NCBI GenBank assembly: GCA_963731125.1
Contig: CAVSVP010000012.1
Coordinates: 1-38,204 of the forward strand
DNA from: CAVSVP01 sp963731125
GTDB lineage: Bacteria; Pseudomonadota; Gammaproteobacteria; Competibacterales; Competibacteraceae
DNA: 38,204 nt
Direction: 5' to 3'
Part shown: in pieces, positions 26,012-33,515 of the stretch
Layout: each line of letters begins with the position of its first letter
Position numbering within the stretch: the first letter of the stretch is position 1
Made by a program: the position numbers and the translations under genes
Notes under the pieces: model-generated
What the model saw: only the letters and a program-made list of their open reading frames with translations
Databases searched by the model: none
Told to the model about the DNA's origin: nothing

Positions 26012-27319
26012 TCATTGTTCCGCCAACGCCGAATCGGTAACCACCTCGGACCGCTGGTGCGTCATATCGTAGAGAGCGTAGGCAGCAACCAAAGCAAGGC
26101 AGATACCCGGCACGATGTACCCCATTGCCGCACCCACCTCGTCCATCACTGCGCCGTGCACCATCGGTGCGAGCGCGCCGCCGAGGATGGCCATGACGAG
26201 GCCGGCAGCGCCGAACTTCGCATCCTCGCCGAGTCCCTGTAGCGCCACTCCGTAAATCGTCGGGAACATCAGCGACAAGGACGCTGAAATTGCAACGACG
26301 GCCACGAGACCGACGATGTTGAGCGCGAACATGGCGGTGAGGCAGCACAGCACCCCAAATACGGCCATGATGAACAGCAGCCGCGTCGGCTGGAAGATGC
26401 CCAGTAGCCAGGTCATCACGAAGCGGGATATGAGAAATATGATAAGGCTTGCCTGGAGCCACCAGCCAGCGCTCTCCGGGGAGACGCCAACCACATCTTG
26501 GGCGTAGAGGATGGTGAATGTCCAAGCGCAGGTTTGGGCGGCCACATTGAAGAACTGCGCGAGTACGCCGTAGCGGTAGTGCTGGTTGTGCCACAACCGC
26601 GAAGCGGTGTTGCCCGATGCCGCCGCGGCAGGCGTCGCCACCGGCTGGGGCAGATCGAACTTGCGAAAGAAGATCAGCAGCCAGATCACAATCAGCACGG
26701 CGGCGATACCCAGATAGGGCTTGAGGACGAGAGCAAGGTCCGTCTCCTGACTCGCCAGTAGCTCCGCGTCCGTCATGATCGCCTTGCTCGCCTCGGGCGT
26801 GAGCGCGGGCAGAACGAACACCGCCCCCATGAGCACACCGAGGTTGGCGCCAATGGGGTTGAAAGCTTGGGCGAGATTGAGCCGACGGGTCGCCGTCGAC
26901 TCCGCCCCCATGGCAATCACAAACGGGTTGGCGGACGTTTCAAGAATTGATAGCCCGGCGGCAAGTACGAAGAGGGCGAGCAGAAACATCTCATAGACCA
27001 ACACCTGGCTCGCCGGCAGGAAGAGAAAACCGCCGGCGGCGGCGAGTCCCAGTCCCACCAGCACGCCCGTCTTGTACCCGAAGCGGTTGTTGATGAAGGC
27101 GGCAGGCAAGGCGAGCAGGAAATACGCGCCATAATAAGCGAACTGGACCAGCGATGATTGGAAGTTCGACATATCGAAAATGCCGCGGAAGACACCGACG
27201 AGTACGTCGGTGAGGTTCGCCGCCGCTCCCCAAGCAGTGAAGCAGAGTACGAGCAGGATGAAGGGCATCCGCAGATGCGGCGCCACCATCCCATTCGAGC
27301 TTTTGGTGTCGTGTGCCAT
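26012..27319 (-). CDS. FucP-like sugar:proton symporter (MFS)
   Basis: A 435-residue membrane protein with about 12 hydrophobic helices. It starts in the way typical of the L-fucose permease group (MPFILLVLCFTAWGAAANLTDVLVGVF) and has LETSANPFVIAMG and RRLNLAQAFNPIGANLG, the sugar-cavity and gate motifs of that family. It would import a monosaccharide with protons; the kinase downstream suggests fructose or a related sugar rather than fucose. AGGAGG seven to eight bases upstream supports the ATG at 27319. It is the first gene of a three-gene minus-strand operon (permease, binding protein, kinase). Two 29-bp direct repeats lie upstream, where its promoter should be. Confidence 0.92.
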   Translation of the reverse strand: MAHDTKSSNGMVAPHLRMPFILLVLCFTAWGAAANLTDVLVGVFRGIFDMSNFQSSLVQFAYYGAYFLLALPAAFINNRFGYKTGVLVGLGLAAAGGFLFLPASQVLVYEMFLLALFVLAAGLSILETSANPFVIAMGAESTATRRLNLAQAFNPIGANLGVLMGAVFVLPALTPEASKAIMTDAELLASQETDLALVLKPYLGIAAVLIVIWLLIFFRKFDLPQPVATPAAAASGNTASRLWHNQHYRYGVLAQFFNVAAQTCAWTFTILYAQDVVGVSPESAGWWLQASLIIFLISRFVMTWLLGIFQPTRLLFIMAVFGVLCCLTAMFALNIVGLVAVVAISASLSLMFPTIYGVALQGLGEDAKFGAAGLVMAILGGALAPMVHGAVMDEVGAAMGYIVPGICLALVAAYALYDMTHQRSEVVTDSALAEQ

Positions 27320-27361
27320 CGCCTATCCTCCTTCGCATTTTAGTATTATCGATGAATGCCG

Positions 27362-27461
27362 GTGCGTTAACCGGTGCGCGCTCAGACTGATCCTAGGACT
27401 CTCGACAAAATGAAGGTACGGAAATAATTGTAGTGCATTAACCAGGGCGCGCTCAGACTGA
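27362..27461. repeat. Pair of imperfect 29-bp direct repeats upstream of the sugar operon
   Basis: Positions 27362-27390 and 27433-27461 match at 26 of 29 bases. Both share ttaacc near the start and gcgcgctcagactga at the end, and their starts are 71 bp apart. They lie 43-142 bp upstream of the permease start codon. They could be operators for a sugar regulator or leftovers of transposon ends, since a transposase remnant begins nearby at 27499. Confidence 0.6.
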
Positions 27462-27498
27462 CGCCGTAAATCTCTACGATACTGCTTTGAAAATCTCT

Positions 27499-27654
27499 TC
27501 AGGCCGCTTGCGGAGGGGTGAGCAGTTCGACTTGATAACCGAGGCTTTCCAGCCGTCGCACGAGCCGACGCTTGACGGCCTGGCGGTCACGGTCGTCGAA
27601 GTCATTTTCCCCCAGCTCTTGATACGGCACGCGGCGCTTCAACACATGGTAGGC
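27499..27654 (-). pseudogene. Transposase C-terminal remnant
   Basis: The 51-residue frame AYHVLKRRVPYQELGE... ends RRLVRRLESLGYQVELL and then a TGA. This YH-x-L-K, Y-x-x-LG, D-F-D-x-R-D, RRL-x-x-LG layout is a familiar transposase C-terminus, most like IS110-type proteins. A TAG lies immediately upstream in frame, so only the tail survives. No partner fragment is seen nearby. Confidence 0.6.
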
Positions 27655-27983
27655 CTAATTACAGCGAAGCTGTCACCAAGTGCCATTATATTCAAGTTAC
27701 TGATTTTGTAATTAAAAATAATCTATGTGGTAAGCTAATTTTTACCGCCTAGAGCTTATAGCCTTATTATTAAAAATACACTAAGAGATTGTTTTTAAAT
27801 ATATAAACTTTCTCCGTAATATTAGCATAATCTTATATGGCATCTCATGGTTGTTTTGCTGTAATTGGGCCTATTTTTTGCCATAGCGACCCATCCGGCA
27901 GTTTTGCGCTTAGCACCCCTCACTGTGTTAAAACAGCGTAGAAGGCTGACGTCTTGGCCGGACAGCCGCCAACGTTCGCGCCA
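27655..27983. other. AT-rich spacer without recognised genes
   Basis: A strongly AT-rich stretch separates the transposase remnant from the GC-rich plasmid-like module that starts at 27984. No supportable ORF, RNA or repeat is seen. Confidence 0.5.
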
Positions 27984-28568
27984 TCAACGCGTCGTCGCGT
28001 CACCCCCTGGGATGACCTGTTGAATGCGCAGCAACGGCACGTCTCGGCCCAACGCGGCCGTCAGCTGTTTTTGCAGTGCAAACAGCCGAAACCGCAACCA
28101 GGTCAGCCAGACGGCAGAATCGATGCGGATCACCCAGGCACGCGGATTTTCCGTCACCAGGGTCGCATGGGCGCGCATGGGAACCGGTAGACATGCGTAA
28201 AAGCAGGCCCTGGCCTGGGCGGTGAACGAGGGAGGTGGATTGGCCTCCGCGGGCGTCTGCTTGGCAGCGGGTACCGCGGGAGGTGCCGCCGTCGCTAACC
28301 CCGGCAAGCTCAGCTGCCGAACCTCATGGGAACGCTCGCGTAGCATGGGCCGTGCCGGCCGGGGTTGCCGCTTCTCTGCTTTTACACCCCGCATCGCCAG
28401 TGGTGGACGTTCATGGGCTATTACCGGTGCCGGCCTATCTGCTGGTGTCTCTGCCGCTATAAATGGCACGGCCGGTACGTCTGGCGCCGCCGCACTGACG
28501 GCCGCCGGCGGCTGCCGCACCCTTCGCTGAGCGCGGATGAGGGCGGAAGAACGTGCCGGACGGTGCAT
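27984..28568 (-). CDS. DciA-like (DUF721) protein with Pro/Ala-rich N-terminus
   Basis: A 194-residue basic protein. The first 110 or so residues are low-complexity, rich in proline, alanine and arginine. The last 75 residues (ACFYACLPVPMRAHATLV..., AWVIRIDSAVWLTWLRFRLF, LTAALGRDVPLLRIQQVIP) match the pattern of the DUF721 domain of DciA, including the conserved x-S-x-x-W-x-x-x-LR-F core. DciA proteins help load the replicative helicase in bacteria that lack DnaC. The assignment rests on pattern similarity alone. The ATG at 28568 lies 13 bp after the kfrA-like stop; a longer frame starting at 28607 would overlap that gene. Confidence 0.55.
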   Translation of the reverse strand: MHRPARSSALIRAQRRVRQPPAAVSAAAPDVPAVPFIAAETPADRPAPVIAHERPPLAMRGVKAEKRQPRPARPMLRERSHEVRQLSLPGLATAAPPAVPAAKQTPAEANPPPSFTAQARACFYACLPVPMRAHATLVTENPRAWVIRIDSAVWLTWLRFRLFALQKQLTAALGRDVPLLRIQQVIPGGDATTR

Positions 28569-28581
28569 GGCATCGTTGCCC

Positions 28582-29565
28582 CTAGCGACGCGGCTTCGCG
28601 GGTGCACCGCGCACCGCCGCGAGCTCCGCCTTCAGTTCCTGCAGGCGTTCCTGCAACGCCGGTACCGTACCGGCTAAAGCCTGTGCCGCCTGCAAGTCCT
28701 GGCTCAGCGTCTGCAGCTGGGCGCTTAGCGCCTCGGCCCGAGCACGCTGCTCGGCGGCAGCTAAAGCCTCGGTTTGGGCCTGCTGCTGGGCACTCTGCTG
28801 GGCTTGGTTAGCCTGATCCACGGCTTTTTTAGCCGCCTGCAGGCGCCGCTGCAGTTCCTCGGCACGCCCCTGCTCGGCGCTGGCGCGTTGCTCGGCGGCA
28901 GCTTTATCGGCCAGCGCTGCCTGAAGCGCCGCTTTCAGTTCCGTCAGCTGTTCTTTCAGACCCTCATTGCGGGTGCGGTGGGCGGTGACGGCATCCCGCA
29001 GCCGGTCCCCTTCCGCCGCCAGGCTCTCCAGTTCGCTGTGGGTGGCCTTCGCCTCGCCCTCGGCGGTTTCCAGCTGTAGCCGCAATCTTGCCGCATCGGC
29101 CTCCGCCGTGCGCACCTGCTGCTGGGCATTCTCCAGCGCCTCGGTGAGCTCCGCCTTTTCGCGATCCCCTGCCTCCAGCGCTTCGGCCGCCTCGGCCAAT
29201 TCCACCTCGGCATGTTCCTGGGCGGTACGTGCGCTCTGTAACGCCTCCCGTACCCGCCCTTCGGCAATGGCATTGGCGCGGGCATAGATCCGGGTGGCCA
29301 GCACCCGCAGGTCATCCGCCATGGCAGTCACCATCCCCTCCAGATCCTGCTGGAACTCGGGCGGTAACGGGGTGGGCTGTGCGGCGCGCTCTGCCTGCCC
29401 GGCATCGGCCTGATACGCCTCCCAGACGCTGCGAATCCGCGTCAGGTTGCCCCCGCCGAGGTGCATCCGAATGGCCGAGGCGGTCAAGCGGCGCTGCGGT
29501 TGCGCCGCCTGCAGTTGTTTGCCGGCCGCAATGATCTGCTCATCCGTGTATTCGACAGGGCGCAT
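28582..29565 (-). CDS. KfrA-like plasmid-type coiled-coil DNA-binding protein
   Basis: A 327-residue protein. The N-terminal 60 or so residues (EYTDEQIIAAGKQLQAAQPQRRLTASAIRMHLGGGNLTRIRSVWEAY) match the KfrA_N DNA-binding domain. Residues of about 95-320 are an uninterrupted Ala/Glu/Gln/Arg-rich heptad coiled coil. KfrA proteins of broad-host-range plasmids autoregulate their own promoter and aid plasmid maintenance. The downstream DciA-like gene is close enough to be co-transcribed. A tyrosine recombinase gene diverges from the same intergenic region, which contains repeated AGTGACGCTTT motifs that are plausible binding sites. No strong Shine-Dalgarno sequence precedes the ATG. Confidence 0.85.
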   Translation of the reverse strand: MRPVEYTDEQIIAAGKQLQAAQPQRRLTASAIRMHLGGGNLTRIRSVWEAYQADAGQAERAAQPTPLPPEFQQDLEGMVTAMADDLRVLATRIYARANAIAEGRVREALQSARTAQEHAEVELAEAAEALEAGDREKAELTEALENAQQQVRTAEADAARLRLQLETAEGEAKATHSELESLAAEGDRLRDAVTAHRTRNEGLKEQLTELKAALQAALADKAAAEQRASAEQGRAEELQRRLQAAKKAVDQANQAQQSAQQQAQTEALAAAEQRARAEALSAQLQTLSQDLQAAQALAGTVPALQERLQELKAELAAVRGAPAKPRR

Positions 29566-29693
29566 AGTGTCACTTTTTAAGATAGTAAATTTATATAAAC
29601 AAACTTACTCAGTTACCATACACTGTTATCAGCTCAGGTCAAGGTGATAGGAGTCTTCATCCTTACCGCTCAAAAGGGGTATTTATGCGATAG

Positions 29694-29762
29694 AGTGACG
29701 CTTTTGCTGAGGAGATAGTGAAATGGTAGAATAGAGTAACGCTTTTTGTTCAAAGCGTCACT
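29694..29762. promoter_or_regulatory. Three AGTGACGCTTT motifs between kfrA-like and recombinase genes
   Basis: AGTGACGCTTT occurs at 29694-29704. AGTAACGCTTT (one mismatch) occurs at 29735-29745. The exact inverse AAAGCGTCACT occurs at 29752-29762. The last two form a stem with a six-base loop. A weaker relative (agtgtcacttttt) sits at the kfrA-like start codon. Candidate operators for the KfrA-like protein, or recombinase arms. Confidence 0.6.
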
Positions 29763-29807
29763 ACCAGGCTTTTTTGAGGAAATTGGTAATTTTTAGGAGA
29801 CCGAATC

Positions 29808-30470
29808 ATGGCAGTTCGTCGCCCGGCCAACCAAGGCCACACCTATCCTGTGGAAACCCTCACCTCCCAGGAGGTGCAGGCGCTGCTGCAGGCCTGCTCG
29901 CATCGCGCTCCCACAGGCATTCGTAACCGCGCCCTGCTGACACTGCTCTGGCGCAGCGGCCTGCGCATCAGCGAGGCCCTGGCGCTCTACCCCCGCGATC
30001 TCGATCCCCAGCAGGGCAGCGTGCGCGTGCGCCGCGGCAAAGGCGGCAAGGCCCGGTTGGTGGGTCTGGACCCCCAGGCTTTTGCCATGGTGCAGCGCTG
30101 GCTAGACCAGCGCCATGGCCTAGGATTAACCGGCCGTGCACCGGTGTTCTGTGCCCTGGCCGGCCAGCCCCTGCAGACCTCTTATATCCGCACGCTGCTC
30201 CCGCGGCTGGCGCGCCGCGCCGGCATTGATAAGCGCGTCCATGCCCATGGGTTGCGCCATACCCATGCCGCGGAACTGGCCGCAGAACGGGTGCCCATTA
30301 ACCAGATTCAACAGCAGCTGGGCCATGCCAGTCTCGCCACCACCTCCCGCTATTTGGATCACATTGCCCCGCAAACGTTGCTGGAGACGTTACGACAGCG
30401 CGCCTGGCATGACCGCGAGGCTGCCGAGGAGCTGCCAGGGGACAGGCGCGAACGGGACGCACCGGCGTAA
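29808..30470 (+). CDS. Minimal tyrosine recombinase (XerC/D-like catalytic domain)
   Basis: A 220-residue protein consisting almost entirely of a tyrosine recombinase catalytic domain. The catalytic set is visible: R53 (WRSGLRISEAL), a lysine in the RRGKGGKARLV hairpin, H147-x-x-R150 (HGLRHTHAAEL), H173 (LGHASLATTSRY) and the nucleophile Y182. The N-terminal SAM-like core-binding domain of XerC/D and phage integrases is missing, as in some plasmid and integron-like recombinases. AGGAG eight bases upstream of the ATG is a good start signal. The gene diverges from the KfrA-like/DciA-like pair and probably serves multimer resolution or integration of the same replicon. Confidence 0.9.
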   Translation: MAVRRPANQGHTYPVETLTSQEVQALLQACSHRAPTGIRNRALLTLLWRSGLRISEALALYPRDLDPQQGSVRVRRGKGGKARLVGLDPQAFAMVQRWLDQRHGLGLTGRAPVFCALAGQPLQTSYIRTLLPRLARRAGIDKRVHAHGLRHTHAAELAAERVPINQIQQQLGHASLATTSRYLDHIAPQTLLETLRQRAWHDREAAEELPGDRRERDAPA

Positions 30471-30631
30471 GCTGCTGGTTTGACGCGGCTGCGCCAGAGG
30501 TCGCAGCGGCCGGCCGGTCTAGGGTGAATGGTTACTTAAGCCGCGATGGCAGTTCGTAGAGGCGGCGACCACCTACTCTTTATTCGCGCTTGGGTACCGT
30601 ATGAGCAAACCATTTATCATAGCGCCATGGC

Positions 30632-30784
30632 TAGGGTGTCTAAAAACGCCATCTTTAGGCCAAATTCATTGCCCGTTTTTTGGACCCTGAGAATATCGCC
30701 GTGACACCGATTCACGTTGGGTTTGGAACCAATCAGCGAGGTCCAAAAAGTGGTTAAAGCAAATTGGCCGATTTAGACGCCCTA
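30632..30784. mobile_element. MITE-like palindromic element, 153 bp, with 9-bp target duplication
   Basis: The two halves are an imperfect inverted repeat of about 60 bp. The tips are TAGGGTGTCTAAA on the left and, read inward from the right, TAGGGCGTCTAAA. The inner arms GGCCAAATT...TTTTTTGGACC and GGCCAATTT...TTTTTGGACC also pair. A perfect 9-bp direct repeat, cgccatggc, flanks it (30623-30631 and 30785-30793). No coding capacity. The parent transposon is not in this window; the IS982 element next door has different ends. Confidence 0.8.
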
Positions 30785-30807
30785 CGCCATGGCTCATGGG
30801 CTCAATC

Positions 30808-31847
30808 TTAAACGCTTGGTGTGAGATCCTGGCATGCTACCACGCCACCAGATCAGCGAAAGCCAGCGGGGCACGGCCGAGTCGCTGATTGAGCCAGATG
30901 CAGCCATTATGCAGGGCTATTTTGGCGGTCAGGCGGACCTGAAAGCCGTCGAGAGGGTGTGGGGGCGTTCGCGATCGAGACGGAAGACATGCTGGAGGCA
31001 GCCATTGACGGTCTCGACGATGTGACGGATGCCGGCCAACCACCGCCGCCAGGCCCGCGGCCCGGGGTGGCGGCGGTTGCGCTTGGGCGCACAGATCACC
31101 CCCGCGCCATAGGCATCTTGCCAGTCGCGCTGGCGAGCTTGACCGGCAAAGCCCTTGTCCGTGACATACGGCCCTCGGGCCGGGGCGCCGACCGTGGGCA
31201 GGCGCGGATCGGGGTACGCTCGCAGGGCAAAGAACGTCTCGGCCAGGGGCTGGTCCTTGGTGCTGGCCGAACCGAAGCCGAAGCCGGTGATCGCCCCGAG
31301 GGGATTGACCGACAACCGCACGTCGAAGCCCTCGTCCCAGCCCCAGCGGTTCCTCCAACCGATATCGGCCAACCCGGGCAGCCAACCCGACCCGCGGCGT
31401 TTGGCATCGCGCGGGACGGCCGCCGTCCCGTCCAACGCTTCATAGGCACACTGCGGCGCATCCAGGAGTTTTACCAGATCAAGAAAACAGGCCACCACCG
31501 CCTCGGCGTACCGGCGCATCAAACGATTAAACTGCGCCCGGTCCAGCAAGCCGGGAAAGGCGCTGCGCAGATGGCGTCGGGCATAGCGGGAGAAATCGCG
31601 TTCCCTGCTGAAGTGGCACCATTGCCCGAACAGCGCCAAAGTCACCACTTCGCTGCAGCTCAGCGATGCACTCGGGCCGGGGTGACGCTCGCAGCTCGGA
31701 TGTTGCTTGCAAAAGTCGTCCACCATAACGTATAGATAGGTCAGGAAGGTGTCGATGTCGATCATGACGAAGCTCCTCATTTTTCCAAATGTGTGCTTCT
31801 ATTTTGATCCTCGACGCCTTCCGCTCCAACTCACACCAAGCGTTTAA
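30808..31847 (-). mobile_element. IS982-family element (about 1040 bp), inactivated
   Basis: Perfect 18-bp inverted repeats TTAAACGCTTGGTGTGAG (30808-30825) and its complement (31830-31847) enclose an IS982-type transposase gene. No convincing target duplication is seen, so the outermost few bases may be coincidental. Confidence 0.85.
30837..31765 (-). pseudogene. IS982 family transposase, frameshifted
   Basis: The main frame starts MIDIDTFLTYLYVMVDDFC with GAGGAG seven bases upstream. It has the IS982 core: YEALDGTAAV (first aspartate), YVTDKGFAGQ (second) and RHIVETVNGCLQ (glutamate). After RPHTL it terminates prematurely at 30929. The missing end (DGFQVRLTAKIALHNGCIW, then LAFADLVAW) continues in the next frame to 30837. 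A 2-bp duplication in CTCTCGAC near 30950-30957 accounts for the shift. Whether a programmed or sequencing-derived shift is involved cannot be told here; IS982 normally uses a single frame. Confidence 0.88.
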
Positions 31848-31928
31848 CTTAACCACTTGACTGCAATGATTAATGTCTGGGTTTTGTGCCGCACTGAGGA
31901 AACAGACCCCGGCTGAGGGAGGTTTGGA

Positions 31929-32669
31929 ATGACAGTGGCAGAAGTTATCAAGCCAACCACATTTGTTCTGGTTCACGGCGTCTGGCATGGCGGCTGGTGC
32001 TGGAAACGCGTGGCCGACATTCTGCGGACTCGTGGGCATGTCGTAACAACGCCCACGCAAACCGGCCTGGGTGAGCGCTCGCACCTGCTATCCACATCGA
32101 TCACAATATCTGTATTCGTCGATGACATCGTCAATCATCTGAAGTGGGAAGATCTGATGGACGTTGTTCTCGTTGGACACAGCTTTGGGGGAGCCGCGAT
32201 CACAGGAGCCGCTGATGTGGTGCCCGAGCGGATCGCAAAATTGATCTATCTCGATGCCGCCATCATGAAAGACGGGGAGACATGGGTCAGCCTGCTGCCA
32301 AAAGCACTCGTGAAAGAGCGCATCCAGGCCGCGAACCAAAGCAGCGGCGGCCTCAGTCTGCCAGTCGCCCCGGTGGAAACGTTCGGGGTTTTCAATCCTG
32401 CGGATGCGGCGTTTTTGGTGAGCAAGCTGACCCCTCACCCGCTTGCCACCTTCACTTCTGCATTGAAGCTGAAGGGTTCGGTTGGGAACGGCTTGCCAGC
32501 AAGCTATATCACCTGCACCAATCCCGTTTATGAACCGGCCGCCGTTTGCCGCCAGCGCGCAGAGGAGGCCGGATGGCCCATCGTTGAACTCGCCACCGGG
32601 CATGACGCGATGATCACTGCACCTTTGGCGACGGCAGATCTGCTCGAGCGTCTCAGCACTGACAGGTGA
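31929..32669 (+). CDS. Alpha/beta hydrolase (esterase family)
   Basis: A 246-residue single-domain alpha/beta hydrolase. It has the oxyanion segment VHGVWHGGWCWKRV (residues 15-28), the nucleophile elbow LVGHSFGGAA (S85) and a C-terminal histidine in ATGHDAMITAP (H225). The layout resembles salicylate/methyl-ester esterases and EstC-type hydrolases. No signal peptide, so it is cytoplasmic. GGGAGG six bases upstream supports the ATG. It stands alone between IS982 and the toxin-antitoxin pair, and nothing nearby indicates the substrate. Confidence 0.88.
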   Translation: MTVAEVIKPTTFVLVHGVWHGGWCWKRVADILRTRGHVVTTPTQTGLGERSHLLSTSITISVFVDDIVNHLKWEDLMDVVLVGHSFGGAAITGAADVVPERIAKLIYLDAAIMKDGETWVSLLPKALVKERIQAANQSSGGLSLPVAPVETFGVFNPADAAFLVSKLTPHPLATFTSALKLKGSVGNGLPASYITCTNPVYEPAAVCRQRAEEAGWPIVELATGHDAMITAPLATADLLERLSTDR

Positions 32670-33060
32670 GGGACATAATACGGCGTAGCGGGGCATTGGA
32701 ACAGAAAATTACGGTTATAAAAAATTATTCATTTTTTTCAATGATCTATTTTTGGTTGGTTTCGAGCCAACCAGTGGGGATTTAGTCTGTGAACGTGGCG
32801 CAACTTGTTGTTTTCCAAAGCATCGCATTTTCTACGTGCTCGTAACCGTAGGTTTTTGCGCGAATACTCCCGCTGGTCCAGAATACTCATCTGAGGTGAT
32901 GGAACGCTTGGCAAAGAGAACAAAACTGCCAAGGCAGCGATCCAAACCCCATTCAGCCAGGACAACGAGACGCTGGGCTTTATTGGGCAACACGTTTCGC
33001 TTGGCCAGCATCAACCGATAAGGCATTGCATTCATGTACATGATCAAGATAAGGTCAGAT
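32670..33060. other. Spacer without supportable genes
   Basis: The region contains a GGTTGG/CCAACC hairpin at about 32754-32774 and short ORFs on both strands. One minus-strand frame (32832-33047) resembles coding sequence but matches no family that I know. It borders the first IS6-like remnant. Confidence 0.45.
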
Positions 33061-33172
33061 GGTCTCTGTTAACGGGCAAGAGCTGTCCGCCGCAGCACAG
33101 TGCTATGCCTTCTCCTAAAAACCCCGACGAGATAGTCGTCCTGCGCCGGAAGGAAATTAACACAACAGAGCC
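33061..33172 (+). mobile_element. IS6-like 3'-end remnant (copy A)
   Basis: From aacgggcaagagctg to the terminal TTAACACAACAGAGCC, the sequence is about 80% identical to the tail of the defective IS6-like element at 37532-37635. A GGTCTCTGTTAA sequence at 33061 may be a decayed opposite end, making this a roughly 112-bp MITE-like deletion form. Confidence 0.6.
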
Positions 33173-33220
33173 AACAAAGCTCTCTGACTAGTGCAACACA
33201 ACCCTACCGTCGCACGAAAC

Positions 33221-33265
33221 TTGTAGCCAGCCCCTTATGTGCTATAATTTGAACATTTGTAGCAC
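33221..33265 (+). promoter_or_regulatory. Promoter and palindromic operator of the toxin-antitoxin operon
   Basis: TTGTAG (33221-33226) and a perfect TATAAT (33243-33248) are 16 bp apart. The palindrome GTGCTA...TAGCAC (33239-33265) overlaps the -10 box, the usual place for autorepression by a Phd-type antitoxin/toxin complex. The antitoxin start codon is 20 bp further on. Confidence 0.65.
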
Positions 33266-33284
33266 TTTGGTGGCGGAGATCCCG

Positions 33285-33512
33285 ATGCGAGAGCTCTCTA
33301 TTCGCGAGATGCGTGAAAAACTGGGAAATCTTGACCGGCTGGTTCAACATGAGGGGGAAATTCTTATCACTCGCCGGGGTGTTCCCATTGCACGCTTGCT
33401 ACCCGTAAAGGGGGTTCAACACAAACCCAGCCATGCGGAACTGCGCTCTGCCATGCCGAGGCTTGAAACGCCGAGCGAGACAGTGGTTCGTGATGACCGA
33501 GATCAACGTTAA
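33285..33512 (+). CDS. Phd/YefM-type antitoxin
   Basis: A 75-residue protein beginning MRELSIREMREKLGNLDRLV with EGEILITRRGVPIARLLPV. This is the Phd/YefM fold: an N-terminal DNA-binding region that dimerises on its operator, and a disordered C-terminus that neutralises the toxin. GGAG six bases upstream supports this ATG rather than a longer frame to 33237. The stop is 3 bp before the PIN-domain gene. A palindrome overlapping the -10 box upstream suggests autoregulation. Confidence 0.88.
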   Translation: MRELSIREMREKLGNLDRLVQHEGEILITRRGVPIARLLPVKGVQHKPSHAELRSAMPRLETPSETVVRDDRDQR

Positions 33513-33515
33513 ACG

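Noticed and set aside
26001..26594. N-terminal extension of the sugar-binding protein frame
   Set aside because: It reads through the permease gene out of frame; a good ribosome binding site and lipoprotein signal mark the true start at 26000.
32754..32774. Hairpin GGTTGG-TTTCGAG-CCAACC resembling a tRNA T-arm
   Set aside because: The loop is not in register with a T-loop and no anticodon arm or acceptor partner is present nearby.
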